From: Hippopus hippopus
Lineage: Eukaryota > Mollusca > Bivalvia > Cardiida > Cardiidae
Reading direction: 5' to 3'
NCBI GenBank assembly: GCA_946811185.2
Contig: OX328098.1
Location: 25,739,084 to 25,803,083 of the forward strand
DNA: 64,000 bases
Shown piece by piece: positions 30,856 through 41,487 of the stretch; within the stretch, counting starts at the first letter, position 1; each line of letters opens with the position of its first letter. Made by a program: the position numbers and the translations under genes. A model generated the notes under the pieces. The model ran no database searches. It worked only from the letters and a program-made list of their open reading frames with translations, and was not told where the DNA came from.

Positions 30856-31118
30856 TGAGCCATGCTCTGTGAAAAGGGGGCTCAGTGCATCTGCAAAAAT
30901 TATCGACCCAGGTCAGCCTGCGCAATCCGCGCAGGCTGACCTGGGCCGAAACTTTTTACTATCCGTCAAATTTCTGCATGTCAAAGGACCAGTCTACTTC
31001 ATGATTCAGTCACTTGTTAGACAAAGATGATTTTATGGATCTCCAATTATGTGATGTTTTGTTTGGTGCAATGCATTACGGAGATGCATTAAGCCCCCTT
31101 TTACTAAAGGATGGCTCA
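30856..31118 (+). mobile_element. Family A copy, full length
   Basis: TGAGCCATGCTCTGTG to ACTAAAGGATGGCTCA. The hairpin is nearly perfect, with CAATCC in the loop arm. Confidence 0.93.
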
Positions 31119-31254
31119 GACATTTTGGTGTCAAAATGTTTGATAGAACTTTATTTGGCTTTTATAAGCATTTCAGTCAGATCAGGGAGACATATCACTG
31201 TATCATGCCTAATCCTAAATGAGCCTGTCCGATTGCTTGTTTTGTATTTTGCAA

Positions 31255-31469
31255 TTAACCTGTAAGCTGCTAAGCACGACTAGCTAACCTTTTGCGTACA
31301 GCGTAGATCAAGATCATACTGCACAGAACGTGCAGTCTGGTCTTGGATCTACATTGTCCGATTAGGAGATATTATTCTTCAGAAAAAAATAAGTTTGAAA
31401 TAGCATTATCCCGATTTTTCTATCGGCTTGGAAAGTTCAATTTAACTTATTTTGAAGGATGAGGGTTAA
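31255..31469 (+). mobile_element. Family D copy, full length, TTAA ends
   Basis: TTAACCTGTAAGCTGCTAAG to GGATGAGGGTTAA. The hairpin is complete with single changes in each arm. Confidence 0.93.
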
Positions 31470-31496
31470 AATAGATATAGAATGTTTATGTTCAAA

Positions 31497-31522
31497 AGTG
31501 TTTTACACCGCTTTTAACAATT
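31497..31522 (-). mobile_element. SINE-2 tail fragment
   Basis: AGTGTTTTACACCGCTTTTAAC is the complement of a SINE-2 3' end; the body is absent. Confidence 0.4.
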
Positions 31523-31779
31523 GCAACAGCAAAATAATGGACTTAAATCTGTGAACTGAGCTAAGTCCGTTTATTTTGCTGAGTTGAATCTGAAACGTTG
31601 TGTCAATTCCGGATTTGAGAACGTTATTAAAATCTATTAATGTTAGTGATATAACGAACTCAGCTTACGTTAGAAGCAGAGTCGTTTAGCAAATTAGAGC
31701 CGAATAAGAGATGTAAGTTTTTTTTTTTCCGTGAAACGGGGCCCTGAAATGTCTTGCTCATGGAAACTTAAACAAGATA

Positions 31780-31853
31780 CGCCTCCGGAAGAGATCGAAC
31801 CCGGAACCGCCGGATTACGATTGCTACACCTCAACCACTTAGCCATGGACCCC
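31780..31853 (-). mobile_element. tRNA-Ser/Leu-like SINE head
   Basis: The reverse complement reads CCATGGCTAAGTGGTTGAGG and later GGTTCCGGGTTCGATCTC, good A- and B-box matches. Acceptor ends do not pair convincingly, so I treat it as a SINE head or pseudogene rather than a working tRNA. Confidence 0.55.
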
Positions 31854-32081
31854 CGAATTTATGTAAGTAACTTTTACCCCGATCTCATTCAGTGTGTGTC
31901 TTTCCCAATGACAGAAAGCAATCAAAGAAAAGTCACGTGATCAAATAGCAAACCAATCAGCAAAAGACCATAATACTTGCTCTGATGGGAATGATAAAGA
32001 AATATGAAATTAATTTTTGAACTGCAGAATCGCATATTATCGCAGATAGGGTTCTTGAGTAGTTAAACACTATCAAATTCT

Positions 32082-32322
32082 ATTAAATTCATGCTCCGAA
32101 TAACCAAGAGTTCTTTTGGATCCTGAAGAAGATACCTTTTTGAAAGCATTGTGGGAAAAGGAGAAAATGCTGGTAACCAGCATTTTCTCCTTTTCCCACA
32201 ATGCTTTCTACCCTAACACGGACAAATCTCGCCATTAGAACAACTTTAAATACCTAATATACAAGTGATTTCAATTTGAACATAGAACAAGTCCAAAATT
32301 TTATCGACTGGTACAGAGTCAA
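32082..32322 (+). mobile_element. Family C copy, pair member
   Basis: The palindrome around AAAGCATTGTGGGAAAAGG is perfect. The right side carries an insertion near AATACCTAATATACAAGTG. It ends GGTACAGAGTCAA. Confidence 0.88.
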
Positions 32323-32548
32323 CTCTTTATTAAAGGACAAACAATTTAGACTGGTCCAAATTGAAAGCATTTACAGACGACAAATTAAAGGTGATCCAAA
32401 TGACGAAATTTGTCTTTGATAGGGGAGAAAACATTGGGGAAAAGGAGAAAATGCTGATAATCAGCATTTTCTCCGTTTCCCAGGATGTTTTCAAAAGCCT
32501 TTTTTGCTCATGGTTGTTTAAAGTCGGGATTTTATGGTAAAGGGTTAA
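32319..32548 (-). mobile_element. Family C copy, tail-to-tail with the previous
   Basis: TCAACTCTTTATTAAAGGAC to TTATGGTAAAGGGTTAA. It shares the TCAA (mutated TTAA) with the upstream copy, repeating the arrangement near 29.47 kb. Confidence 0.9.
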
Positions 32549-32639
32549 AACGTGGTACTGAATGAGCGGGCCTATCGCGAGATCTCGGAGTTATAAACGA
32601 GATTTTGGCGTGACAATCGGCCATTCTTCTTCTTTTTTG

Positions 32640-32930
32640 GGAAAGATTTGACGGCGACCTTTTTTATGGCGATTTTAGCATCGCTGCATTCTTAAAATGC
32701 CGTAGTCAGAGAAATTTAATGCGTTTTATTCAATTACTTTTTGAGGTTTGAGATATTCGGAATATCATGTGATTTTTTTTTCTATACAATTGCGTTTTAT
32801 TCAACGACTTGTTGGAGTTTGAGAAATTCTAAATAGTTTGCGATTCCTTTTGTTCTGTTCTCACTTTGCTGTATGTCTTTCATTGGTTTTAGTTTAATTT
32901 TCTTGGTTTTCTATTGAATCGTTAAAAGGG
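32640..32930. repeat. Uninterrupted copy of the sequence flanking L near 34 kb
   Basis: ATCGCTGCATTCTTAAAATG, CAGAGAAATTTAATGCG and TTATTCAATTACTT match the two flanks of the L element at 34.13-34.50 kb, with no L present. It serves as a paralogous empty site. Confidence 0.75.
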
Positions 32931-32999
32931 AGAAATTTTGAAATTATATCCACACTTTTACTTAGTCTACATGCATTTTGAAACTTTGGATGCACTGTA

Positions 33000-33538
33000 T
33001 GAGCCATGCCCTGTGAAAAGGGGGTTCACTGCATCTGCAAAAAGTGCCAATCCATGTCAGCCTGCGCAGTCCGTGCAGGCTGACATGGGTCAAAACTTTT
33101 CGCTATTGGTCAATTTTCTATACATATTGGACCATTTTACATCATGATTCAGTCGTTTATTAAACAAAATGAGTTTTATGGATCCATTATTGTTTTGGTC
33201 TTCAACATGCGAAAATGGGCGTTCGGACATTTGCGTAAAGTGTCGTCTCGGATCAGCCTGCGCACTCCTCGCAGGCTGATCTAAGACGGCACTTTACGAC
33301 TACATTAGATTTTGTCCTACAGTAGACTTGCGTGAAACAGAAAATCACACACGATCGGAAAGTGTCGTCTCGGATCAGCCTGCGCGGACTGCGCAGGCTG
33401 ATCCGGGGCGACACTTTACGCAAATGTCCGAAAGTCCCTTTTCGCGTGTTGCAGGCCATATATGAGTGACTTGCTTGTTACATGTGTATTATGCACCAGG
33501 GAGACGCATTCAACCCCATTCCACCAGAGCGCCGCTCA
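33000..33538 (+). mobile_element. Family A copy split by a B insertion
   Basis: TGAGCCATGCCCTGTG to CCAGAGCGCCGCTCA. The B element interrupts just after GGATCCATTATTG, and the A sequence resumes at GTGACTTGCTTG. Confidence 0.92.
33196..33458. mobile_element. Family B inside family A
   Basis: TGGTCTTCAACATGCG to CGTGTTGCAGGCCA, followed by TATA. Both hairpins are present; the first loop reads CACTCCTCG, the second has GGGGCG in the outer arm. Confidence 0.93.
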
Positions 33539-33671
33539 TATGTGTTGCTATTTGTTTCTATTTCTCCATGGAGTTTCATTAAATCTTTATCATGGAGTTG
33601 ACCATATTCTAACTTCACATGATAAAAGTTACACGTTCTCAGAGTTTATGAGGCGTATTAGCAACTTTTAA

Positions 33672-33788
33672 GGTCTACGGCCCCTATCTCTCATATTAAA
33701 AGACGGAAGCTGCCGAGATTGGCCGAGTAGCCTTTACGAAAAGGTCGATGTTACACGATATTTACCGATGAGTTAGGGGTCGTAATCT
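33672..33788. mobile_element. Family M, short TTAA-flanked inverted-repeat element
   Basis: GGTCTACGGCCCCTATCTC at the left pairs with GAGTTAGGGGTCGTAATCT at the right. TTAA lies immediately outside each end (33668-33671, 33789-33792). Only one copy is seen. Confidence 0.6.
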
Positions 33789-34080
33789 TTAAATGATAAG
33801 TAGCCATTTTAATATTTTCGTATAAATTAATGCATAAAAGTGTTTGTAACCCTACACCTACTTTTAATACTGTTACGCAGTTTTTTTACTGAGGCTCATA
33901 CAGATTTGAAACTATTGAAAGAACGCTTATAAGCCTAAAAATAATTTTTGACTTAATTCTTTAAAACCCCAAAACTGATGAATATGAAGTTAAATGAAAA
34001 TTTCCAGCTATGATTTACAAAAAAAAAAAAAATGCGATTTTAAACTTCGTTTCGAAGTATTCATTTAGTTGTCTTTTCTG

Positions 34081-34640
34081 TCGATTTTATCATCGCTGAA
34101 TTCTTAAAATGCCACAGCCAGAGAAATTTAAAGGCCCACTAATGGTCAAAGGTAAACAATGCGGGTTTTAAACGCATTTAAATGTGAATCATAGCATTTA
34201 AAAGTATGGAAACTATTGTAATATGGCAATCTGTAATTTTAGGGTTGGTCCATGTATTAGTCGCTGGCAAAAAAATGAACTTAAAACCAGGTAAAAAGCA
34301 AGGAAAAGACAGAGTAACCTGGCAATTTATGACCTGGTTTCTATATTCATTTCTTTGCTAGCGACTAATATTTGGACTTACCACACAAAAACAGATTGTC
34401 ATCTTCACAACAATTTCCAAAATTTTGAAGTAGTATAATTTGGCTTCAAATGCATTTGAACAGCCATTGGTTTATTTTGGGCTATTACTGAGCCTTTAAT
34501 GCGTTTCAATTCAATTTCTTGTTACAATTCAATTCCTCGTTACAGTATGAGATATGTTTTTTTTTAACTCTCACTGTCACTTTGAGTTCTTCCTGTAATC
34601 GGTTTTCGTTTATTTTCTCGATTTTCAACTGTTTTGCATT
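34081..34640. repeat. Duplicated segment interrupted by L
   Basis: The left part (to GAAATTTAA) and right part (from TTTAATGCG) are homologous to the uninterrupted segment near 32.7 kb, as described in that entry. Confidence 0.7.
34132..34496 (+). mobile_element. Family L copy, full length
   Basis: AAGGCCCACTAATGG to CTATTACTGAGCCTT form the terminal inverted repeat. Inside, GTATTAGTCGCTGGC pairs with GCTAGCGACTAATATT. Compared with the empty site, the duplicated target is either TA or TTAA; the ends make the two indistinguishable. Confidence 0.85.
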
Positions 34641-34850
34641 AACCCTTAAGCTGCTAAGCACGACTAAATGACCTTTTGCGGACAGTATAGATCAAGATCA
34701 GACTGCACAAAACGTGCAGTCTGATCTTGGATCTACACTGTCCGTTATGGACATATTTTACCCCAAAATATAATTTTGAAATAGCAACATTCGGGTTTTT
34801 ATAATCGACATAAAAGTTTCATCTTAGTTATTTAGCAGGTCAAGGGTTAA
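34639..34850 (+). mobile_element. Family D copy, full length
   Basis: TTAACCCTTAAGCTGCTAAG to GCAGGTCAAGGGTTAA. The hairpin is perfect apart from the one-base bulge usual in D (TCAAG against CTTGGA). Confidence 0.95.
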
Positions 34851-34913
34851 GGGAGATGGTTATTATATCCCCTTGACTCTTTATCGAACGATAAATGGTA
34901 GTCTTGTCCAAAT

Positions 34914-35124
34914 TTACCCTTGTCCCGCTAAATAAGTTAGATTCAACTTTCAAGCCGATAGTAAAAACCTGAATAATGCTACTTCAAACTTATTTTTTGG
35001 AGAAAAATATCTTCTCATCAGACAGTGTAGATCCAAGATCAGACTGCACGTTTTGTGCAGTCTGATCTTGATCTTAACTGTCTGCAAAAGGTCAGTGAGT
35101 CGCGATTAGCAGCCAGAGGATTAA
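34914..35124 (-). mobile_element. Family D inside family C
   Basis: TTACCCTTGTCCCGCTAAAT to CAGCCAGAGGATTAA. C sequence continues on both sides (TTGTCCAAAT | AAGCATTTACAG), so D entered an existing C. Confidence 0.9.
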
Positions 35125-35230
35125 AAGCATTTACAGACGATAGATCAAAAATGGATAAAATAATGAGATTTATCTCTTAAGGATAGGGCACCCTAATGGG
35201 ATTCCTGTAAGATCGCCTTTCATCGTACGG

Positions 35231-36726
35231 GCCGAGCCCCGGTAGCTCAGTCGGTAGCGTGCAGGACCAGGGTTGCATCTAGAGTGCGGGATTGCTGAAA
35301 TCCCGCATCATAATAAAAAATCCCGCGAAAACGAAATTTGTTTGCGCACCAAATCCCGCACTAAAACAAACTAGCCCGCAAAAATTGCATGATCGTGCGC
35401 ACCATAATCGGGGAAAAGAGAGAAAAAACGACTTGAGGGGAATAAAATGTAACAAAATTTGCATGGTCACCAAAATAATCATTCGAAACTTAAAACCGTA
35501 AACTTAAATCGTAGACTATTGGGTTATTTTGATCATATCAATAGACGCTTGTCATCTGTGTTATGCAGACGAAAAGCGTCACTGCAGGGCCCACGCTTTC
35601 GATCACCGAATGCGACAATGTACGAAAAATGTGTCCAAAAATGACGCACTTGCGAATCTGCTGGCAACAAGTGATGTCTTAAGGCTACAAAATTCTTGAA
35701 AGAAAATAACTCCGTCAGTGAGTATTAAGTATGACGGACCACACGTCACCGTTTATCACAGCCTAACAAGCTGCCGTGTAATGGAAAGCGAGATGATGAT
35801 GTCAATCCACTGATCTAGGGTAATACGACATGTTTTGAAGTGACCTGCAACCCTTATTGACAAATTCTTGCAACATCATGTGGAAATACTTTTTAAAAAA
35901 GTAATTGACATGAAAAAAGATCGATGCAAAAAACCGCGAAAACCCATGAAACAACAAAATGTCTATTTGACATCGTCTGATCAGAGGCACTTTAGACTGT
36001 CTTTTCAGCTTTGCTAGTGAATTTAAGAAGTAAATTTACATAAACATCTGTATAAAACAATAGATGGAGGCTAAAATCTCAGTCTAACACTGAGGTAAAA
36101 AATTCGTTGAATTTATGAAATGAAAATGTTGAACGACGTAGGATAGATGGGGTAGGATGGGGGTTAGTCTACTTGTCTTACAGTGATTATACTGTAACAA
36201 GTGTTAAAGAAGTTACAAGATATTCATCTTAACAAAGAAGACTAGAATAAAATAACCCTTTAATTGATATAATCATTATTATTTTTCCAAAGACAAAAAC
36301 AATACATTAACCCTTTACCACATAGGAACTGCCATGAAATTTGTCCCTCCTCTTTACACTTGAAAGGGGGGACGTGCCCCCCCTTTTCTGAAGATGATGG
36401 GGGCCAACCCCCTTATTTGAAAATTTCTAGATGCAACCCTGCAGGACTTGAGAACACGGCGTCCAGGGTTCGATCCCTGGCTACGACCCCTGGCTCGGCC
36501 AATTTCTTTCCGAGGATTGATGATAGTCACTGCGACAGGATTCATTCCTCTCCCACCGCTGACCATTGTTTCGACGATGATTATGTGGGAAAGCAGCCAG
36601 TGGCTTGGAAAGAAAATTGTGCGGAGTACTTGGAAAAGAGACTCCAGGAAAGCATGGATAGGTGCACGGGCCGCCGCGATATAACTGAAATAATGTTGAA
36701 AACGGCGTTAAACACCATACAATCAA
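35231..36726 (+). mobile_element. SINE-1 inside F, itself split by a DNA transposon
   Basis: A 12-bp target duplication TTCATCGTACGG lies at 35219-35230 and 36727-36738. The head begins GCCGAGCCCCGGTAGCTCAG, the B box is GGGTTCGATCCC (after the interruption) and the tail is GCGTTAAACACCATACAATC. Without the insert it is about 310 bp. Confidence 0.96.
35268..36441. mobile_element. hAT-like non-autonomous DNA transposon in the SINE head
   Basis: CAGGGTTGCATCTAGA begins the element and TCTAGATGCAACCCTG ends it: perfect 16-bp inverted repeats. CAGGAC is duplicated outside both ends (35262-35267, 36442-36447); if TG is counted as target, the duplication reads TGCAGGAC (8 bp), but then the right end lacks TG. 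Subterminal ATCCCGC motifs recur four times near the left end. CAGGG/CCCTG ends are typical of hAT elements, though the target length leaves other superfamilies open. At 1,174 bp with no transposase frame it is non-autonomous. Confidence 0.93.
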
Positions 36727-37060
36727 TTCATCGTACGGATTCGGCTAAGACTCGGGTAATTCGTAATCGATGCGGGGAACCAGCATCTATCGGCTGATCG
36801 ATTACGGATTACCTGGGTTTTAGCCGAATCCGTACGTTTTTCGGCGATGAAAGGCAATGTTACAGGAATACGCATTAGGGTGCCCTATCCTTAAAGAGGC
36901 TGATAACCAACATTTTCCCCTTTTCCCTAAGTCTTTTCTACTGTTTTTAGAAATAAAACCATCATCTCAGCCGCATCATCTCAGCCGCATTTGATTTGTC
37001 GTCTGCAAATGCTTTCAATTTTGACAAGTCCAAAATTTTTTTCGTCTGGTAAAGGGTTAA

Positions 37061-37673
37061 GAAGCTAATGAGTCGAATGTTTTTCCATAAGGAAATTAGA
37101 GAAAAAGAAACTGAATCGTAATTTGACTTTATTGTGGGAGAAAAAGTAGTCGTTTACACCGTCTCCATAGAAACATTTGTCTTTTCCAGATTAAACACTA
37201 GCACGCCAGTTAAACCTGTTACCTCCGGCAAACGATTTTTTTGTTCGTGTGTTTTGTTTTAGAACTCTTCTGAAAACGAGCAAAAAATCATTGTAGCGAA
37301 AAAACAAGTTGTTCGTGACAAGCAGTTTATCATTTTACAAAAGTTTGCTCATCGATTGAACATGTTTATCAGTCACATTTTACAAAAATATTTTCAATGT
37401 CTCCTGCTGCACAATTTTAAATGATACACTTCGTCGCAGTATTATAATAGTGTTCTAACTTCATTTTTGTGAAATTTGAGATTTTTTATATCGTTGGAAT
37501 CGTCTTGAAGAGTTCTATCTCCCCATAAAATCAGTTTTGCATTATAGGCCCTGGTTAAGAAGATTTCAGTATTAACTTGTTCTAACTCCACTTAAAATTT
37601 TACTACCCTCAGAAACTTGGGAGCTAATGTTCTCAAAAACATACAAATGGCGGTTAGATCACTATTATAATAA
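37061..37673. other. No recognised feature
   Basis: A+T-rich sequence leading into the array. A few phrases resemble C (CATTGTAGCGAAAAAACAAG) but not enough to assign. Confidence 0.45.
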
Positions 37674-39610
37674 TGCGACCACTTTTCAAAGACATGTACT
37701 TCATATTTTTTTTAAATGAAACAATTTTCAAGATTTGTAACATGAGACAATTTTAAAAAGCATGTGCTTAAAATATAGTTATATGAGACTACATTAAGAA
37801 ACGTCTGTATAAAATGTGTAACATGAGACAATTTTCAAGGAGCCTGCCTACAGTTTGTCAAATGAGACAATTTTCAAAACCGTCTGCCTAAAAGTTGTAA
37901 CGTGAGACAATTTTCAAAGGTGCTTACTTAAATTTTTTTCATGCGACAAATTAAAAAAAAAATGTCTATCTAAAATTTTTTACGTGAGACTATTTTCAAA
38001 AACTACCACCTGAAATTTGAGACATAATTTTTAAGACGTCTGGCTGAAATTTATAACATGAGACACTTTTCAAAAATTTCTTCTTAAAATCTGTTACACG
38101 AGATAATTTTCAAAAACGTCCGCGTAAAATTTGTAACGTGAGATGAATTTAAAAAAAAAAAGGCTAACACATTTATCATATAAGTCTGAGATAATTTTCG
38201 AAGGCGTCTGTCTAAAATTTTAAAAGACGTCAGTCAAAAGCGTGTGCGTAAAATTTGTTACATGAAACAGTTTTCAAAGACGTCTCTAACAGAAGTGTGC
38301 TTAGAAGTTGTTACATGAGACAAATTTAAAATTCCAAAAATGAAACGGCTTTCACTGGCGTCTACCTAAAAATTTGTAGATTAGAAATTTTTCAAAGGCA
38401 CCTGCCTTAAATTTCTTTCATGAGACAATTTTCCAAGTTGTCTGTTGAAATTGTTTTATGAGAAAACTTTCAAAGGCATCCGTCAAAGGCACGTACTTAA
38501 AATGTGAAAGAGACAATTTTTACAAGGCATCTGTCAAAAAGTGTTTCTTGAGACAATTTGAAGAAATATCTGCTTAAAATGAGTTACATGAGACAAATTT
38601 TCAAAAAAGTCCCCCTAAAATGCGCTTTAAGAGACAATTTTTAAAGGCTTCTGTCTAAAAATTGTAATATTAGACAATTTTCGAGTACGTCTGCGAGAGA
38701 TTTGTTACTCAAAGGAATTTTTATAAACGTCCTTCTAAAATTTGGTACTGGAGACAGTTTTCAAAGGTGTCTGCATAGAATTTGAACCACGACGAAACAT
38801 TTATCTATAAGACATTATTAAAAGGTGTATGCCTAAAACATGTTATATGACTCAACAGTCTAGACTTCTTAAATTTGAAACACAAAACAGAGACAATTTT
38901 CACAAAACTTCTGCCAAAACCTTTTTACACGAGACAACTTTTTGAGGAGTCTGTCTGAAATTTGTTACATGAGACAAGGAGCATTTTCAAAATTTGTGAC
39001 ATGAGACAATTTTCCAATGCTTGTCCTCAAAATTTGTTACATGAGACAAATTTCGAATGCTTGTCCTCAAAGTTTGTTACATGAGACAATTTTCAAGTGC
39101 TTGTTTTTAAAATTTGTTACATGAGACAATTTTCAAAAATTTTTACATGAGACAATTTTCAAATGCTTGTCCTTAAAATTTGTTACATAAGACAATTTTC
39201 AAGTGCTTGTCTTTAAGATTCTTTACATGAGACAATTTTCAAATGCTTGTCCTCATTTTTTTTTTACACAAGACAATTTTTAAATGCTTGTCCTTAAAAT
39301 TTGTAACATGAGACAATTTTCATAAGATATGTAACATGAGACAATTTTCAAGGGCGTTTATCTACAATTTTCCAAAACGTCTTTATAAGATATGTAACTT
39401 GAGACAATTTTCAAAGGCGTCTACCTAAAGTTTGTTACATGAAACAATTACCAAATTCTACGTGAAATTAGTTAAAAGAGTCACTTTGCAAAAGCGTCTC
39501 CCAAAATTTGTTACATAGGACAATTTTCAAAGGCGTTTGTCAACAATTTTTAAAGGCGACTCCTGAATTTTTTTAAGTTATGTGAGACAATATCCAAAGA
39601 TTTCTACTTT
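37674..39610. repeat. Degenerate 40-bp tandem array, about 1.9 kb
   Basis: The unit combines GTTACATGAGACAATTTTC with AAATGCTTGTCCTTAAAATT. The spacing is 40 bp in the best-kept part (for example TTACATGAGACAAT at 39077 and 39117), with variants of about 25 bp. Roughly 45 units; those at 39.0-39.3 kb are the most alike. Stops in all frames; non-coding. Confidence 0.93.
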
Positions 39611-39803
39611 AAATTTGTTTTCAAAAATAATGTGTCAAGTGCAATGCATTACATTTAGTTTGTAAAAACTGTCCCATTTTTACAGTGTTAATTGACCAGT
39701 GCATCGAAGATGGCACTGCAGATTCTTTGCAGTATAATCTTTAACTTTAATTTCTGCAAAGGCAGTTCAGATTTACTCTTGTGCTGCAAGGTTTATGCAG
39801 TAC

Positions 39804-40032
39804 TCAACTCTTTACCACACGACAAAAATGTAGACTTGTCCAAACTGAAACCATTTGCAGAATACAACAGGAATGTGGCTCGACTGATGGAAATTGTCTT
39901 TGAAAGGGTTTAAAATATTGTGGGAAAATGAAAAGATGCTGGTTACCAACATTTTCTCCTTTTACAACAATGTTTTCAAAAGGCGCCTTTCTCAGGGTCG
40001 TTAAACACGAGACTGTTTGGTAAAGGGTTAAA
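39804..40032 (-). mobile_element. Family C copy, full length
   Basis: TCAACTCTTTACCACACGAC to GTTTGGTAAAGGGTTAA. The palindrome has several substitutions (GGGAAAATGAAAAGATGC). Confidence 0.9.
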
Positions 40033-40054
40033 CCGTTGTATCATCTAGTAAAGA

Positions 40055-40157
40055 AAAAAATAAATTCGAGTCAGCGAAAATTGTCCTTCTTGCAATCTGA
40101 TCTTGACTCTCACTGTCTGCAAAGATAACTAAATTGAATTTCGCGCCGCAAGGCTTA
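40055..40157 (-). mobile_element. Family D right part
   Basis: TTGCAATCTGATCTTGACTC, then CACTGTCTGCAAAG and CGCGCCGCAAGGCTTAA. It shares its terminal TTAA with the D2 element that follows. Confidence 0.65.
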
Positions 40158-40366
40158 ACTCTTCCAGCGCCTAATATATAAACTCGACCTTTATCGACTG
40201 TTGAAAATTCAAGCCACTGGAACTATGAAAGGTTTTTATCTCATAGCCATGATTAAACATCCGGATGATATAGATCAAGGACCAGACAGCACGTTCTGTG
40301 CAGTCTGACCTTGATCTATGGCATCCGCAAAAGCCTCTGTTTTGAGATATGGCACTAAAAGGGTTA
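40155..40366 (-). mobile_element. Family D2 copy, full length
   Basis: TTAACTCTTCCAGCGCC to ATGGCACTAAAAGGGTTA. The hairpin is intact with GATGATATAGATCAAGG at its base. Confidence 0.92.
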
Positions 40367-40442
40367 TGGAGCTCTTCAACCGTTTTATTGAATGTAATCA
40401 TCTGCTAAAATAATCGAAACAGAGGTGCGGAAAATTGTCAAT

Positions 40443-40672
40443 TTAACTCTATACCACGCATCAAAAAAAGCAGACTTGGCCAACTTGAACGCTTTTTCGG
40501 ACCGCAATTTAAATGTTGCTCAAATAATGGAATTTGTATTTGATAGGTAGAAAACATTGTAGGAAAAAGAGAAAATGCTGGTTCCCAGCATTTTCTCCTT
40601 TCTCCAACAATGTTTTATAAAGGCTTTTTCCTCTGTGTTATTAAATCTAGGGATTGTGTGGTTAAGAGTTAA
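40443..40672 (-). mobile_element. Family C copy, full length, TTAA ends
   Basis: TTAACTCTATACCACGC to TGTGGTTAAGAGTTAA. The palindrome centre is GCTGGTTCCCAGC. Confidence 0.92.
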
Positions 40673-40871
40673 GGTGACGTCTAATTACCCAGGGAAATTA
40701 ACGTGGGACAATCAACACGTGGAATCGAAGTTAAAAGGTAGAAGACTTGTTTTTATGTAGCTAAGAGGAAGAAATGATTCTTTACGGAGAATAATGAATC
40801 TTTTTTCAAATGTAATAGAACTGACTGAATTGAATGGAACCAACAGATGTATTGAGAGAGGTACGTGTGTT

Positions 40872-41080
40872 TTAACTCTTTATAAAACAATGTCTAGTGT
40901 GAACGACCTTAAGAAACAAAAAGGCTTTAAAAACGCTGCGGAAAAAGAGAAAATGCTGCTAACCACAATGTTTTCTAACCTTTTAGAGACTAAGTATCGT
41001 CATTTGAACTTTATCTGATTTGTTTTCTGCAAATGCTTTCATTATGGATAGTCTTAATTTTTTTCGTTGAGTAAAGGGTA
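40872..41080 (+). mobile_element. Family C copy, one palindrome arm deleted
   Basis: TTAACTCTTTATAAAACAATG at the left. GAGAAAATGCTGCTAACC passes straight to ACAATGTTTTCTAACC, so the second inner arm is missing. The right end is TTGAGTAAAGGG. Confidence 0.88.
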
Positions 41081-41487
41081 GGATGGAACATGGGAAAAGG
41101 GGAGAGTTGGGTGGTAGGGGTTGTAGAAATACTACTCAAAATTCGATAAGGATCACTTTGATTTTTCGAAACATTTTACAATTCAGCTTCGCATTTAAAG
41201 CTATGCATTTCCACAGACAGTTGGGATTTTGTGACAATGAATTAAATTCAAGTATAAAAAATATAGCATATTTCAATATATCGACTATTTTTTTTTTTTA
41301 TCAAAACAGATACTATGATACTTGAAATCGGTGAAGGAAACCATGGTGATCCCTGGTAAATTTTCAGAAGTGTAGAAATATCTAATGACCTATGAGCTTG
41401 TCAGGCTCAGTTTCAGCTCAACATTTTTCGCAAAATCGATGATCATGACTGTAACGAAAAAGTATGTACCAACATGAGATTGATTAA
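41081..41487. other. No recognised feature
   Basis: About 400 bases with a short open frame of no recognisable type. Confidence 0.45.

Larger units (their letters stand above)
35181..36890. mobile_element. Family F, TTAA-flanked palindromic element
   Basis: GGATAGGGCACCCTAATG at the left and CATTAGGGTGCCCTATCC at the right are perfect inverted repeats, with TTAA outside each (35177-35180, 36891-36894). Without the SINE it is about 202 bp and almost wholly one hairpin, with arms of about 90 bases meeting near CCAGCATCTATCGG. Confidence 0.9.
34873..37060 (-). mobile_element. Family C host of a nested insertion stack
   Basis: Starts TTGACTCTTTATCGAACG and ends TTCGTCTGGTAAAGGGTTAA. Removing the D and F insertions leaves about 260 bases of C, including AGCATTTACAGACGATAG and AACCAACATTTTCCCC. 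Both ends look like a C right terminus (the right part is GCAAATGCTTTCAATTTTG), so the copy may be rearranged around the F insertion. The strand call rests on the left end. Confidence 0.8.

Noticed and set aside
36307..36330. C left end (TTAACCCTTTACCACATAGG) inside the hAT-like element
   Set aside because: Only about 20 bases match and nothing downstream continues the similarity; may be chance or a trace.
36360..36797. 145-codon plus-strand frame
   Set aside because: Spans the end of the hAT-like element, the SINE-1 body and the F hairpin, so it is not a gene.
37674..39610. CRISPR-like array
   Set aside because: Repeats and intervening sequence both drift, with no constant repeat or unique spacers, and the genome context is eukaryotic.
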